Of a DNA stretch of 64,000 bases, positions 40,245 to 48,798 are shown in pieces. The notes beneath the pieces are model-generated. The model was given only the letters and a program-made list of their open reading frames with translations, had not been told where the DNA came from and did not search any database. The first letter of the stretch is position 1; every line of letters begins with the position of its first letter. The DNA lies in the NCBI RefSeq assembly GCF_035634895.1, contig NZ_DASQCC010000185.1:22860-86859 (forward strand), given 5' to 3'. The translations under genes and the position numbers were made by a program. This stretch comes from Actinophytocola sp035634895. GTDB taxonomy: Bacteria > Actinomycetota > Actinomycetes > Mycobacteriales > Pseudonocardiaceae.

Positions 40245-40262
40245 GTTACGAAAATTTCTAAC
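40245..40262. promoter_or_regulatory. AT-rich imperfect inverted repeat GTTACGAAAATTTCTAAC
   Basis: GTTA and TAAC arms around GAAAATTTC in the 115-bp divergent gap; possible operator of the ArsR-type regulator. Confidence 0.4.
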
Positions 40263-40318
40263 GGCGAGTCGATGAAGGGTCGCTTCCATCGCCGACGTGC
40301 GCACGCGAGACTCCCACC

Positions 40319-41854
40319 ATGTCTCGTACGCAGATTCCCGGCGCCGACGTGCTCGGTGCGCAGGCCCTCGACGCCGCCCGCCGCTGCGGGGTCGATCCCG
40401 GCACCGTCGCCGGCGACGGCCCGCACCGCTCGCCGGTCAACGGTGCCTCGCTCGGCGGTGTGCGCTGGCACGACGCCGCGGCCGTCGACGACGTGGTGGC
40501 CCGGTCGGCCGCGGCGTTCCTCGCGTGGCGCAAGGTCCCGGCACCCGCGCGCGGTGCGGTGGTCAAGCGGTTCGGTGAGCTGCTGACCGAGCACAAGGCG
40601 GACCTGGGTGCCCTGGTCAGCCTGGAGGTCGGGAAGATCACCGCCGAGGCGCTCGGCGAGGTCCAGGAGATGATCGACATCTGCGACTTCGCCGTCGGCC
40701 TGTCGCGGCAGCTCTACGGCCGCACGATGGTGTCGGAGCGGCCGGGGCACCGGCTGATGGAGACGTGGCACCCGCTCGGCGTCGTCGGCGTGATCAGCGC
40801 GTTCAACTTCCCGGCGGCCGTGTGGTCGTGGAACACCGCGATCGCGCTCGTCTGCGGTGACACGGTGGTGTGGAAGCCCTCGGAGCAGGCGCCGCTGACC
40901 GCGTTGGCGAGCGCGGCGCTGCTCGACCGGGCGCTGGCCGAGCACGGCGCGCCACGGGACGTCAGCCAGGTCGTCGTCGGCGACCCCGCGGTCGGCGAGG
41001 CGATCGTGGACCATCCGGGCGTCGCGCTCGTCAGTGCCACGGGGTCGACACGCATGGGCCGTGCCGTCGGACCGCGGGTCGCCAACCGCTTCGGCCGCGC
41101 GCTGCTGGAACTGGGCGGCAACAACGCCGCGATCGTCGCCCCCTCCGCCGACCTCGACCTGACGATCCGCGGCGTCGTGTTCAGTGCCGCGGGCACCGCG
41201 GGCCAGCGCTGCACGACGATGCGGCGGGTCATCGCGCACTCGTCGGTCGTGGCCGAGCTGACCGAGCGGCTCGTGGACGCCTACGCGCGGCTGCCGATCG
41301 GCAACCCGATGGCCGAGGGCACCCTGGTCGGACCGCTGATCCACGGCAGGGCCCACGAGGCGATGGCCGCGGCGGTCACGCGGGCGCGGAGCGAGGGCGG
41401 CAAGCTCGTCGCCGGCGGCGAGCGGGTGCTGGCGGACGCGGCGCCGGACGCGTACTACGTCGAGCCGGCCATCGTCACCATGCCGGGCCAGACCGCGATC
41501 GTGCGGGACGAGACCTTCGCGCCACTGCTGTACGTGCTGGCCTACGACGACTTCGCCGACGCCGTAGCGCTGAACAACGACGTCCCGCAGGGCCTTTCGT
41601 CGTCGCTGTTCACCCGGGACCAGGCGGAGGCGGAGATCTTCTTGTCCGCGGAGGGTTCGGACTGCGGCATCGTGAACGTCAACATCGGCACCTCGGGCGC
41701 CGAGATCGGCGGCGCCTTCGGCGGCGAGAAGCAGACCGGCGGCGGCCGCGAGTCCGGTTCGGACGCCTGGCGCGGCTACATGCGCCGCGCGACCAACACG
41801 ATCAACTACTCGGGCCGGCTGCCGTTGGCCCAGGGCGTCGACTTCGCGATCTAG
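40319..41854 (+). CDS. Aldehyde dehydrogenase of the ALDH7 (aminoadipate-semialdehyde) type
   Basis: 511 aa. Antiquitin-like features: FAVGLSRQLYGRTMVSERPG, WHPLGVVGVISAFNFPAAVW, SATGSTRMGRAVG, general-base Glu in LLELGGNNAAIVAPSADLDL, catalytic Cys in GTAGQRCTTMRRVI near residue 299, and the C-terminal GAEIGGAFGGEKQTGGGRES. ALDH7 enzymes oxidise alpha-aminoadipate semialdehyde in lysine breakdown; the usual lysine aminotransferase neighbour is absent here, so the substrate is inferred only from family. ATG 40319, weak ribosome site. Confidence 0.9.
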   Translation: MSRTQIPGADVLGAQALDAARRCGVDPGTVAGDGPHRSPVNGASLGGVRWHDAAAVDDVVARSAAAFLAWRKVPAPARGAVVKRFGELLTEHKADLGALVSLEVGKITAEALGEVQEMIDICDFAVGLSRQLYGRTMVSERPGHRLMETWHPLGVVGVISAFNFPAAVWSWNTAIALVCGDTVVWKPSEQAPLTALASAALLDRALAEHGAPRDVSQVVVGDPAVGEAIVDHPGVALVSATGSTRMGRAVGPRVANRFGRALLELGGNNAAIVAPSADLDLTIRGVVFSAAGTAGQRCTTMRRVIAHSSVVAELTERLVDAYARLPIGNPMAEGTLVGPLIHGRAHEAMAAAVTRARSEGGKLVAGGERVLADAAPDAYYVEPAIVTMPGQTAIVRDETFAPLLYVLAYDDFADAVALNNDVPQGLSSSLFTRDQAEAEIFLSAEGSDCGIVNVNIGTSGAEIGGAFGGEKQTGGGRESGSDAWRGYMRRATNTINYSGRLPLAQGVDFAI

Positions 41855-42007
41855 CGCGGCGCCCACGGATCCGCCATTGTGACCCGGCAGGTGAACCTGG
41901 ATCCACCCGCCAACACCGGTGGACACCGCGGTCCAGCTCCACGGGGCCGCTCGTGCTCGGCCTGGTCCCGCGCCGGTGCTTTTCCGGAAATGCCGTCTTT
42001 ATCCTAT

Positions 42008-42025
42008 TTCGGGAGCGCTCCCGAA
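42008..42025. promoter_or_regulatory. CebR-like operator TTCGGGAGCGCTCCCGAA
   Basis: Perfect 18-bp palindrome with core GGGAGCGCTCCC, 280 bp upstream of the arabinofuranosidase gene in a 450-bp gap. Matches the streptomycete CebR box core. Confidence 0.68.
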
Positions 42026-42035
42026 GTCGATGTTT

Positions 42036-42217
42036 GCGTTCACATGGTCACTTCCGTCCACCGGGCTGGTCGCGACCATCACTTGTAACCATGCACTTGT
42101 TCGCCGCAACGCGCCTGTGTTAGCGTTCACATGAACGCCGTGTGACGATTTGTATGAACCCGTGCGGGCATTTCGTTGTGCCCGCCGTCAACGATGATGG
42201 GGTTCTCGCATGAACGC
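42036..42217. promoter_or_regulatory. Repeated GCGTTCACATG elements upstream of the arabinofuranosidase
   Basis: GCGTTCACATG at 42036-42046, the full inverted form GCGTTCA-CA-TGAACGC at 42123-42138, and a reversed half CATGAACGC at 42209-42217. Spacing is about 85 bp each time, which suggests a multi-site regulator. The rest of 41855-42304 shows no gene. Confidence 0.5.
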
Positions 42218-42304
42218 GCGCACAATCGCGAAACTCCTCGGACATCTCACGCACCGGCCATGCCCGAGCGCGGCGTGAATCCCACTGAACAAAGGAGTTC
42301 ATCG

Positions 42305-43852
42305 ATGCGTCGGATCAGAAGGCCGCTGCTGGCCACGGGGGCGGCGGCGGCACTCGCCGCTGGCACGCTGCTCGTCACGACCGTGCCGTCCCAGGCCGCC
42401 ACCCAGGGACCGTGCGACATCTACGCCGCGGGCGGCACGCCGTGCGTGGCCGCGCACAGCACCACCCGAGCGTTGTACGGCGCGTACAACGGCGCGCTCT
42501 ACCAGGTCCGCCGCGCCTCGGACAACGCGACCCGCGACGTCGGCGTCCTGAGCGCGGGCGGGGTCGCCAACGCCGCGACGCAGGACTCCTTCTGCGCCGG
42601 CACGAGCTGTGTCATCACGGTCATCTACGACCAGTCCGGCCGGAACAACCGGCTCACCCAGGCTCCGCCGGGTGGGTTCTCGGGTCCGGCGCCTGGCGGG
42701 TTCGACAACCTCGCGAACGCGACGTCCGCGCCGGTCAGTGTCGGTGGGCACAAGGCCTACGGCGTGTTCGTGGCGCCGGGCACCGGTTACCGCAACAACA
42801 ACGCCTCGGGCACGGCGACCGGTGACCAGGCGGAGGGCATGTACGCGATCTTCGACGGCACGCACTACAACGGCGGCTGCTGTTTCGACTACGGCAACGC
42901 CGAGCGCAACAGCCACGACAACGGCAACGGCACCATGGAGGCCATCTACTTCGGCAACATCAAGGTCTGGGGCTTCGGCACGGGCAACGGCCCCTGGGTG
43001 ATGGCGGACCTGGAGAACGGACTGTTCTCCGGCGTCAACGCCGGCTTCAACGCGAACGACCCGTCCGTGAGCCACCGGTTCCTGACCGCGATCGTCAAGG
43101 GCGGCCCGAACCGCTGGTCCATCCGGGCGGGCAACGCCCAGTCCGGCGGACTGTCCACCTACTACAACGGGACCCGGCCGAACGTCTCGGGCTACAACCC
43201 GATGCGCAAGGAAGGCGCCATCATCCTCGGCATCGGCGGCGACAACAGCATCGGCGCCGCCGGCACCTTCTACGAGGGCGTGATGACGTCGGGCTACCCC
43301 TCGGACGCCACGGAGAACTCCGTGCAGGCCAACGTAACCGCCGCCGGGTACGGCACGTCGTCGTCGCCGGGCACCGGTCTCACCCCCGGCTCCCGGGTCT
43401 CCCTGCAGGCCACGACCGGCTGCTGCGCCGCCGACTACCTCACCCACGGCGACAACGACAACCTGGTGGGGATCACGCAGGTCACGAGCGGCAGCACGGC
43501 CACCCTCAAGGGTGACGCGAGCTGGATCGTCCGGGCCGGGCTGGGCAACGGCTCGTGCGTCTCGTTCGAGTCGGCCAACAGGTCCGGGCAGTACCTGCGG
43601 CACTCGAACTTCCAGGTATACCTGCAGTCGAGTGACGGCAGCACACAGTTCGCGCAGGACGCGACGTTCTGCCCGCAGACAGGCAACAGCGGCCAGGGGA
43701 GCTCGCTCCAGTCGGCCAACTACCCGGCCCGCTACCTCCGGCACTACAGCTTCACCGCCTACATCGCCAGCAACGGCGGCTCGAACACGTTCGACAGCAC
43801 GAACCTGTGGGCCGACGACACGAGCTGGCTCGTCGGCCCGGCCTGGGCCTGA
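42305..43852 (+). CDS. Secreted alpha-L-arabinofuranosidase B (GH54 with CBM42)
   Basis: 515 aa. Signal peptide RRIRRPLLATGAAAALAAGT with cleavage likely after SQA. The GH54 catalytic domain, residues 32-355, has GPCDIYAAGGTPCVAAHSTT, VIYDQSGRNNRLTQAPPGG, YAIFDGTHYNGGCCFDYGNA (catalytic Glu expected in the following AERNSHDNG segment or nearby) and GAIILGIGGDNS. The AbfB/CBM42 arabinose-binding domain, about 365-515, shows three trefoil units (SLQATTGCCAADYLTHGD; VSFESANRSGQYLRHSNFQV; LQSANYPARYLRHYSFTAYI). Releases arabinose from arabinoxylan and arabinan. ATG 42305 follows AAAGGAG. Confidence 0.93.
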   Translation: MRRIRRPLLATGAAAALAAGTLLVTTVPSQAATQGPCDIYAAGGTPCVAAHSTTRALYGAYNGALYQVRRASDNATRDVGVLSAGGVANAATQDSFCAGTSCVITVIYDQSGRNNRLTQAPPGGFSGPAPGGFDNLANATSAPVSVGGHKAYGVFVAPGTGYRNNNASGTATGDQAEGMYAIFDGTHYNGGCCFDYGNAERNSHDNGNGTMEAIYFGNIKVWGFGTGNGPWVMADLENGLFSGVNAGFNANDPSVSHRFLTAIVKGGPNRWSIRAGNAQSGGLSTYYNGTRPNVSGYNPMRKEGAIILGIGGDNSIGAAGTFYEGVMTSGYPSDATENSVQANVTAAGYGTSSSPGTGLTPGSRVSLQATTGCCAADYLTHGDNDNLVGITQVTSGSTATLKGDASWIVRAGLGNGSCVSFESANRSGQYLRHSNFQVYLQSSDGSTQFAQDATFCPQTGNSGQGSSLQSANYPARYLRHYSFTAYIASNGGSNTFDSTNLWADDTSWLVGPAWA

Positions 43853-43865
43853 TCGCACGGGAAAC

Positions 43866-43912
43866 CCGCCGCGCCGTGACCGATGAACGTCCACCGGGTC
43901 GCGGCGCGGCGG
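43866..43912 (+). terminator. Hairpin after the arabinofuranosidase gene
   Basis: Perfect 11-base arms CCGCCGCGCCG (43866-43876) and CGGCGCGGCGG (43902-43912), 25-base loop, 13 bp past the stop. Likely terminator. Confidence 0.55.
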
Positions 43913-44039
43913 TGCGTGAGCCGGCCGCCGCCCGGGACGAACGGGCAGGATCATCGCGCTGGACGGGCACCGCCGCCGCCCGGTGCCCCCGCACGACAGT
44001 AGAGTCGGCCGCCCATTCGCCTACCCGGAAAGGGAGTCC

Positions 44040-44765
44040 GTGAGGGACATCGCCGAGCTCGTCGACGTGCAGAACCCGTCGTGGCCGTGGCTGACCGACG
44101 ACTTCGCCAGCAGCTTCACCAACCACGTCATGCTCGCACCCGACCCGGAGCGGTGCCGGGCTACGCTGTTGCAGGTCCAGGTGACCGCCCGGTCGCCGCT
44201 CGGCGCGATCATCCTGAACACCGGCGGAATCCTGGTGCACGACGGCTGGGTGCGGGTGTACGGCGGCTCGGGCGGCGGCGCGACCGGCCTGCCGAGCATG
44301 GCCGAGGTCAACGGTTTCCCCGCGACGGCCGAGGAGGGCTGGCAGCCGCCGGCCGGCCTGATCATCGCCCACGACGTGCTCGGCGGCGTCTACGCGTTGA
44401 ACGGCATGGCGCCGGAGGAGCACGACAGGCCGGGCGCTCCCGGCGGGGTCGTGCACTTCTCCCCGGTCACGATGACGTGGGAGGACATGGAGATGGGCCA
44501 CAGCCAGTGGCTGACCTGGCTGGTCGACGGCGGCGCGGCGAACCACTACCACGAGGTGCTGTGGCCGACGTGGCGCGACGAGGTCGCCGGGCTCGGCCTG
44601 CGGGACGGGATCACGGTGTACCCGTTCCTGTGGTCGCAGGAGGCCCAGGAGGACATGGCGGCGACCAGCCGCAAGGCCGTGCCGATGGACCAGATCCTCG
44701 GCATGCACGCCGCGTCGTGCGAGCAGCTCGGCCTTGCCCCGGCAGGAGAGCTGGGCACCGTCTGA
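44040..44765 (+). CDS. DUF2625-family protein
   Basis: 241 aa, soluble, no signal. RDIAELVDVQNPSWPWL, GAIILNTGGILVHDGWVRVY, GGSGGGATGLPSMAEVN and LIIAHDVLGGVYALNGMAP are characteristic of DUF2625, whose function is unknown. The C-terminal WSQEAQEDMAATSRKAVPM is typical of the actinobacterial forms. GTG 44040 follows AAAGGGAG. Stands alone, converging on the response regulator. Confidence 0.87.
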   Translation: MRDIAELVDVQNPSWPWLTDDFASSFTNHVMLAPDPERCRATLLQVQVTARSPLGAIILNTGGILVHDGWVRVYGGSGGGATGLPSMAEVNGFPATAEEGWQPPAGLIIAHDVLGGVYALNGMAPEEHDRPGAPGGVVHFSPVTMTWEDMEMGHSQWLTWLVDGGAANHYHEVLWPTWRDEVAGLGLRDGITVYPFLWSQEAQEDMAATSRKAVPMDQILGMHAASCEQLGLAPAGELGTV

Positions 44766-44800
44766 GCTCTCGGCCGGCCACGATCGCGCCGGTGCCCGGA

Positions 44801-44816
44801 ACCGCGCTAGCGCGGT
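44801..44816. terminator. Perfect palindrome ACCGCGCTAGCGCGGT at the response-regulator stop
   Basis: 16-bp palindrome containing the response-regulator stop codon (44807-44809), between convergent genes. Candidate bidirectional terminator, although the loop would be small. Confidence 0.45.
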
Positions 44817-45460
44817 CGGACCAGGCCGGTCCGGTAGGCGATGACGACGAGTTGGGTCCGGTCGCGGGCGCCGAGCTTGGTCATGGCCCGCTGGACATGT
44901 GTCCGGACGGTCAGCGGGCTGACTACGAGGCGCTCGGCGATCTCGGCGTTGGCGCGGCCCTCGGCGGCCAGTGCCATGACCTCCCGTTCTCGGGCGGTGA
45001 GCACGGCAAGCGCGGTCGGGTCCCCGGGCTCCGCGGTGGCCAGGAACCGGGTGATCAGCGTGCGGGTCGCGGTGGGGGACAGCAGCGCGTCGCCGGCCGC
45101 CACGGTGCGGATCCCGGCCAGCAGGCCGTCCGCCGAGACGTCCTTGCCGAGGAACCCGCTGGCTCCCGCCCGCAACGCCTTCGCGACGTACTCGTCCGTC
45201 TCGAACGTCGTCAGGATGAGCACCCGGGTGCCGGACAGCGACGGGTCCGCGCAGATCGCCGTGGTGGCGGCGAGGCCGTCCGTGCCGGGCATGCGGATGT
45301 CCATCAGGACGAGCGTCGGGTGGTGGTCGCGGGCGAGCGTGACGGCCTCGTCGCCGTCGGCCGCCTCGCCCACCACGGCCATGTCGGGGTTCGCCTCGAT
45401 GAGCATCCGGAACGTCGTGCGCAGCAGCGCCTGGTCGTCCGCCAGCAGGATGGTGATCAC
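44807..45460 (-). CDS. NarL/LuxR-family response regulator
   Basis: 217 aa. Receiver domain 1-120 with ITILLADDQALLRTTF, phospho-acceptor Asp in LVLMDIRMPGTDG near residue 53, Thr in ILTTFETDEYV and Lys in GFLGKDVS. LuxR helix-turn-helix about 148-210 (LTAREREVMALAAEGRANAE; LTVRTHVQRAMTKLGARDRT). GTG 45460 overlaps the kinase stop (GTGA). Third gene of the MMPL-kinase-regulator operon; probably controls the transporter operon. Confidence 0.93.
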   Translation of the reverse strand: MITILLADDQALLRTTFRMLIEANPDMAVVGEAADGDEAVTLARDHHPTLVLMDIRMPGTDGLAATTAICADPSLSGTRVLILTTFETDEYVAKALRAGASGFLGKDVSADGLLAGIRTVAAGDALLSPTATRTLITRFLATAEPGDPTALAVLTAREREVMALAAEGRANAEIAERLVVSPLTVRTHVQRAMTKLGARDRTQLVVIAYRTGLVRPR

Positions 45461-46617
45461 GGCCGGATCGGCAGCTCGGTCGTGACGGTGAACGCGCCCT
45501 CGGGCCGCGGCCCCGCCTCGAACCGCCCGCCCGCCGACTGCGCGCGCTCGCGCATGCCGACCAGGCCGAAGCCCTCGCCGAGCGGGCTGCCGCTCATCGG
45601 GTTGGTGACCGTGATCGTCAGCCGGTCGTCGCCGTAGCTCAGCCGCACGGACGCCGTCGGCGCGCTGGTGTGCTTGGTGACGTTGGTGAGCGCCTCCTGC
45701 ACGATGCGGAACGCGGTCAGGTCCACGCCGGGCGACAGCGGCCGCGCCGCACCCTCGACGGTGACCTCGACGCCCAGCCCGGCGGAGGTGAACCCGGCGG
45801 TCAGCTCGGCCAGCTGCCCGAGGCCGGGCGTGGGTTCCGTCGGTGAGCTGTCCTCGCCCGGCTGCCGCAGCAGCCCGACGGTCGCCTTCAGCTCCCGCAG
45901 CGCGGCGGACGTGGTGCCGGTCAGGTCGGACAGGATCCGCTCGACCTGGTCGGGACGGGTGCGCGCCAGGTACGCGGCGGTGCCGGCCTGCGCGTTGGCC
46001 AGTGCGAGATGGTGGGCGACGACGTCGTGCAGCTCCCGCGCGAAACGGATCCGTTCCTCGGCGACCCGGTGGCGTGCCTCGGTCTCGCGGGTGCGCTCGG
46101 CGTACTCGGCCCGCGTCCTGGTCGCCGCCAGGTGGTCGTGCCGGAGCCGGGTGGACTCGGCCAGCGCGACCGGCAGCAGCAGGAACAGCACGGGGTCCAG
46201 GAGCTGCAGCGGCCACGGGTAGCCGCCGAGGCCGCCGTACAGGCCGGCCGCGGCGATCGACGTCGTGGCCCCGAGGTAGTACCGCCGGGTCGTCCGGCCG
46301 GGCACCTGGACGGCGAGCTCGTACAGCGCGACCATCACGGGGCCGAGCAGCACCGGCGTGACCAGGAACCCGATGCCCCCGGCCACGGCGGCGGACAGCG
46401 CGGCGACCACGACGACCGCACGGGGATGACGGCGCCGCCACAGCAGGGCCAGCGAGCCGGCCACGGCCAGGGGGATGGCGGACCACCAGCCCAGGTTGTC
46501 CGTGCCGGGCAGGTTCGAGTTGAGCGCCGCCGGCCCGGAGATCGCGAGCAGCAGCAGCGCGACTAGCGCGCCGTCGAGGACACGCGGATGGTTCTTCGCG
46601 TACTGGTTGATCGTCAT
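45457..46617 (-). CDS. Two-component sensor histidine kinase (HisKA_3 type)
   Basis: 386 aa. Four to six membrane segments in residues 15-160, then the dimerisation domain with phospho-acceptor His in RFARELHDVVAHHLALANAQ near residue 203, and a HATPase_c domain (FRIVQEALTNVTKHT as N box; GFGLVGMRERAQSAGGRFEA as G box). ATG 46617 overlaps the MMPL stop (ATGA). Signals to the response regulator encoded just downstream; the signal is unknown, perhaps envelope stress or a lipophilic compound exported by the MMPL protein. Confidence 0.93.
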   Translation of the reverse strand: MTINQYAKNHPRVLDGALVALLLLAISGPAALNSNLPGTDNLGWWSAIPLAVAGSLALLWRRRHPRAVVVVAALSAAVAGGIGFLVTPVLLGPVMVALYELAVQVPGRTTRRYYLGATTSIAAAGLYGGLGGYPWPLQLLDPVLFLLLPVALAESTRLRHDHLAATRTRAEYAERTRETEARHRVAEERIRFARELHDVVAHHLALANAQAGTAAYLARTRPDQVERILSDLTGTTSAALRELKATVGLLRQPGEDSSPTEPTPGLGQLAELTAGFTSAGLGVEVTVEGAARPLSPGVDLTAFRIVQEALTNVTKHTSAPTASVRLSYGDDRLTITVTNPMSGSPLGEGFGLVGMRERAQSAGGRFEAGPRPEGAFTVTTELPIRP

Positions 46618-48683
46618 ACCCTGCTCCGGCCGAGGTGCTCCGGCTCCATGGTGTCAGCCCGCAGTGCCCCGCCCTCCACGTCCACGCGCGGCAGCAGCCG
46701 GTCCAGCCACCTCGGCAGCGCCCACGCCCGTTCGCCGAGGATGGCCAGCACCGCCGGCACGATGGTCATCCGGACGACGAACGCGTCGAGCAGGACCGCG
46801 GTCGCGAGGCCGAACCCGATCATCTTGATCATGGCCAGGTCGGCGCCGACGAACCCGCAGAACACGGCGATCATGATCAGCGCGGCCGCCACCACGACGC
46901 GGGCGCTGTGCCGGAAGCCGGTGACCACGGCCGCCCGCGCCGGCTCGCCGCGGGTGTGTGCCTCGCGCATCCTGCTGACCAGGAACACCTCGTAGTCCAT
47001 GGCGAGCCCGAAGATCATGCCCACCAGCACGATCGGCATGAGGCTGATGATCGGGCCGGTCTGCAGCAGCCCGATCGCGTCCGCGCCCCAGCCCCACTGG
47101 AAGACCGCCACGACCAGGCCGAGCGCGGCCAGCACGGACAGCAGGAACCCGCAGACGGCCTTGAGCGGCACGAGCAGGGACCGGAAGACCACCAGCAGGA
47201 GCAGGAACGCGAGCCCGAGCACGAGCGCGAAGTACGGGACGAGCGCATGCCGCACCTTCTCCGCGAGGTCGATGTTCACCGCGGTGAGGCCGGCGATCCG
47301 GATGCCCGGCTGCTCGTCGCGGATGCGTTCGACGAGGTCCATGGTCCGCTCGTCGGTGGGGGCGGTGGCCGGGATGGCGGTGAACAGGGCGGTGTCCCGG
47401 CCGACCTGGGCGGGGGAGACGAACACGACGCCCGGGGTGTCCGCGATCTTCGCGCGGAGGTCCCGGACGGCCGCCTGGGGGTCACGGGCGCCACGGACGC
47501 CGACCATGACGACGAGCGGGCCGTTGAAGCCGGGGCCGAAGCCCTTGGCGAGGGCGTCGTAGGCCCGGCGCTCGGTGGTCGCGGTGGACTTCGACTCGTC
47601 GCCGGGCATTCCCAGCTGGAGCCGGGTCGCCGGGACGGCCAGCACGACGAGGGCCGCGACGGAGGCGAGCAGCACGAGCACGGGCCTGCGCAGGACGAAC
47701 CGTGCCCAGCGCGCGCCGGCACGGTCCTTCGTGGCCGGTTCGCCGCGTCCGCGCGCCAGCACGGCGTTCGGGCACAGGCCGAGGATCGCGGGCACGAGCG
47801 TCAGCGCGACGAGCACGGCGACCACGATGGCGCCGGCGGCCGTGACACCCATCTGGGCGGCGGTGGGGATGCCGAGCACCGTGAGCCCGCCCAGCGCGAC
47901 GATGACGGTGAGCCCGGCGAAGACGACGGCCGAGCCGGCCGTGCCCACGGCCCGGCCGGCGGCCTCCTCGGGCGCGTGCCCGGCGGCGCGTTCCTCGCGG
48001 TAGCGGGAGACCACGAACAGGGCGTAGTCGATGCCGACCGCGAGCCCCAACATGGTGGCCAGGGTGGTGACGGCCGATGACAGCCCGAAGACACCGCCGA
48101 GGGCGATGATCGCGCACGTGCTGACCCCGACGCCGAGCACGGCGGTCAGCAGCGGCAGCCCCGCGGCGACGACCGACCCGAACGTGACCAGCAGCACGAG
48201 CGCGGCGAGCACGACGCCGACCACCTCGCTGACACCGCCGACCCGCGGCTTGCCGGCGAGGACGGGCCCGCCCACCTCGACCGTCAGCCCGCGCACCCGG
48301 GCGACGGCGTCCCGCAGCCGGTTCTTCGTCTCGTCGGTGAGGTCGCTCGGGGTGGCCGTGTACGTGACGGTCGCGTACGCCGTCGACCCGTCCCGGCTCA
48401 CCGCGTGTGCCTGGAAGGGACCGACGGCGGTGGCGACCTGGGCGCCGCGCGACACGTCGGCGACGAGCGCGTCGACGGCCGCGCGGTGGTCGGTGACCGT
48501 CTCACCCGCCGGCGCGACGAACACGACCCTGGCGATGGCGGGCAGGGCCGTCGTGTCGTCCGACAGCTCACCCACGGTGCTCGACGCCAGGCCGGCGGCC
48601 CCCAGGACCGCCAACCACGCCACCACGACATACCAGCGCCGGCGGAAGGCCAGACGGCCCAGCCGGTAGAGGAACGCAGCCAC
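46614..48683 (-). CDS. MMPL-family (RND) transporter
   Basis: 689 aa. The two-fold MMPL architecture is visible: a first membrane helix (RRWYVVVAWLAVLGAAGLAS), a periplasmic loop of about 120 residues, a five-helix block with GIDYALFVVSRYREERAAGH, a second loop, and a second block with GLAMDYEVFLVSRMREAHTR. The Asp-Tyr pairs in these two helices are the expected proton-relay residues. Exports lipids or drugs using the proton gradient. GTG 48683 with GGAGG upstream. Coupled to the kinase by ATGA. Confidence 0.92.
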   Translation of the reverse strand: MAAFLYRLGRLAFRRRWYVVVAWLAVLGAAGLASSTVGELSDDTTALPAIARVVFVAPAGETVTDHRAAVDALVADVSRGAQVATAVGPFQAHAVSRDGSTAYATVTYTATPSDLTDETKNRLRDAVARVRGLTVEVGGPVLAGKPRVGGVSEVVGVVLAALVLLVTFGSVVAAGLPLLTAVLGVGVSTCAIIALGGVFGLSSAVTTLATMLGLAVGIDYALFVVSRYREERAAGHAPEEAAGRAVGTAGSAVVFAGLTVIVALGGLTVLGIPTAAQMGVTAAGAIVVAVLVALTLVPAILGLCPNAVLARGRGEPATKDRAGARWARFVLRRPVLVLLASVAALVVLAVPATRLQLGMPGDESKSTATTERRAYDALAKGFGPGFNGPLVVMVGVRGARDPQAAVRDLRAKIADTPGVVFVSPAQVGRDTALFTAIPATAPTDERTMDLVERIRDEQPGIRIAGLTAVNIDLAEKVRHALVPYFALVLGLAFLLLLVVFRSLLVPLKAVCGFLLSVLAALGLVVAVFQWGWGADAIGLLQTGPIISLMPIVLVGMIFGLAMDYEVFLVSRMREAHTRGEPARAAVVTGFRHSARVVVAAALIMIAVFCGFVGADLAMIKMIGFGLATAVLLDAFVVRMTIVPAVLAILGERAWALPRWLDRLLPRVDVEGGALRADTMEPEHLGRSRV

Positions 48684-48773
48684 AGGAACGAGGCCTCCAC
48701 ATCGGGATCGGTTGCCTCGTCAGCCTTGCGGCCACCCCGCACTCACGTCATCATGCGGCTGCCGTCACTTCGG

Positions 48774-48791
48774 GTACTGAGATCGCAGTAC
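48774..48791. promoter_or_regulatory. Inverted repeat GTACTG-AGATCG-CAGTAC upstream of the MMPL operon
   Basis: Perfect 6-base arms, 91 bp upstream of the MMPL start and 8 bp after the ABC permease stop. Candidate binding site for the LuxR-type response regulator, or a hairpin. Confidence 0.5.
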
Positions 48792-48798
48792 GTCCTGC

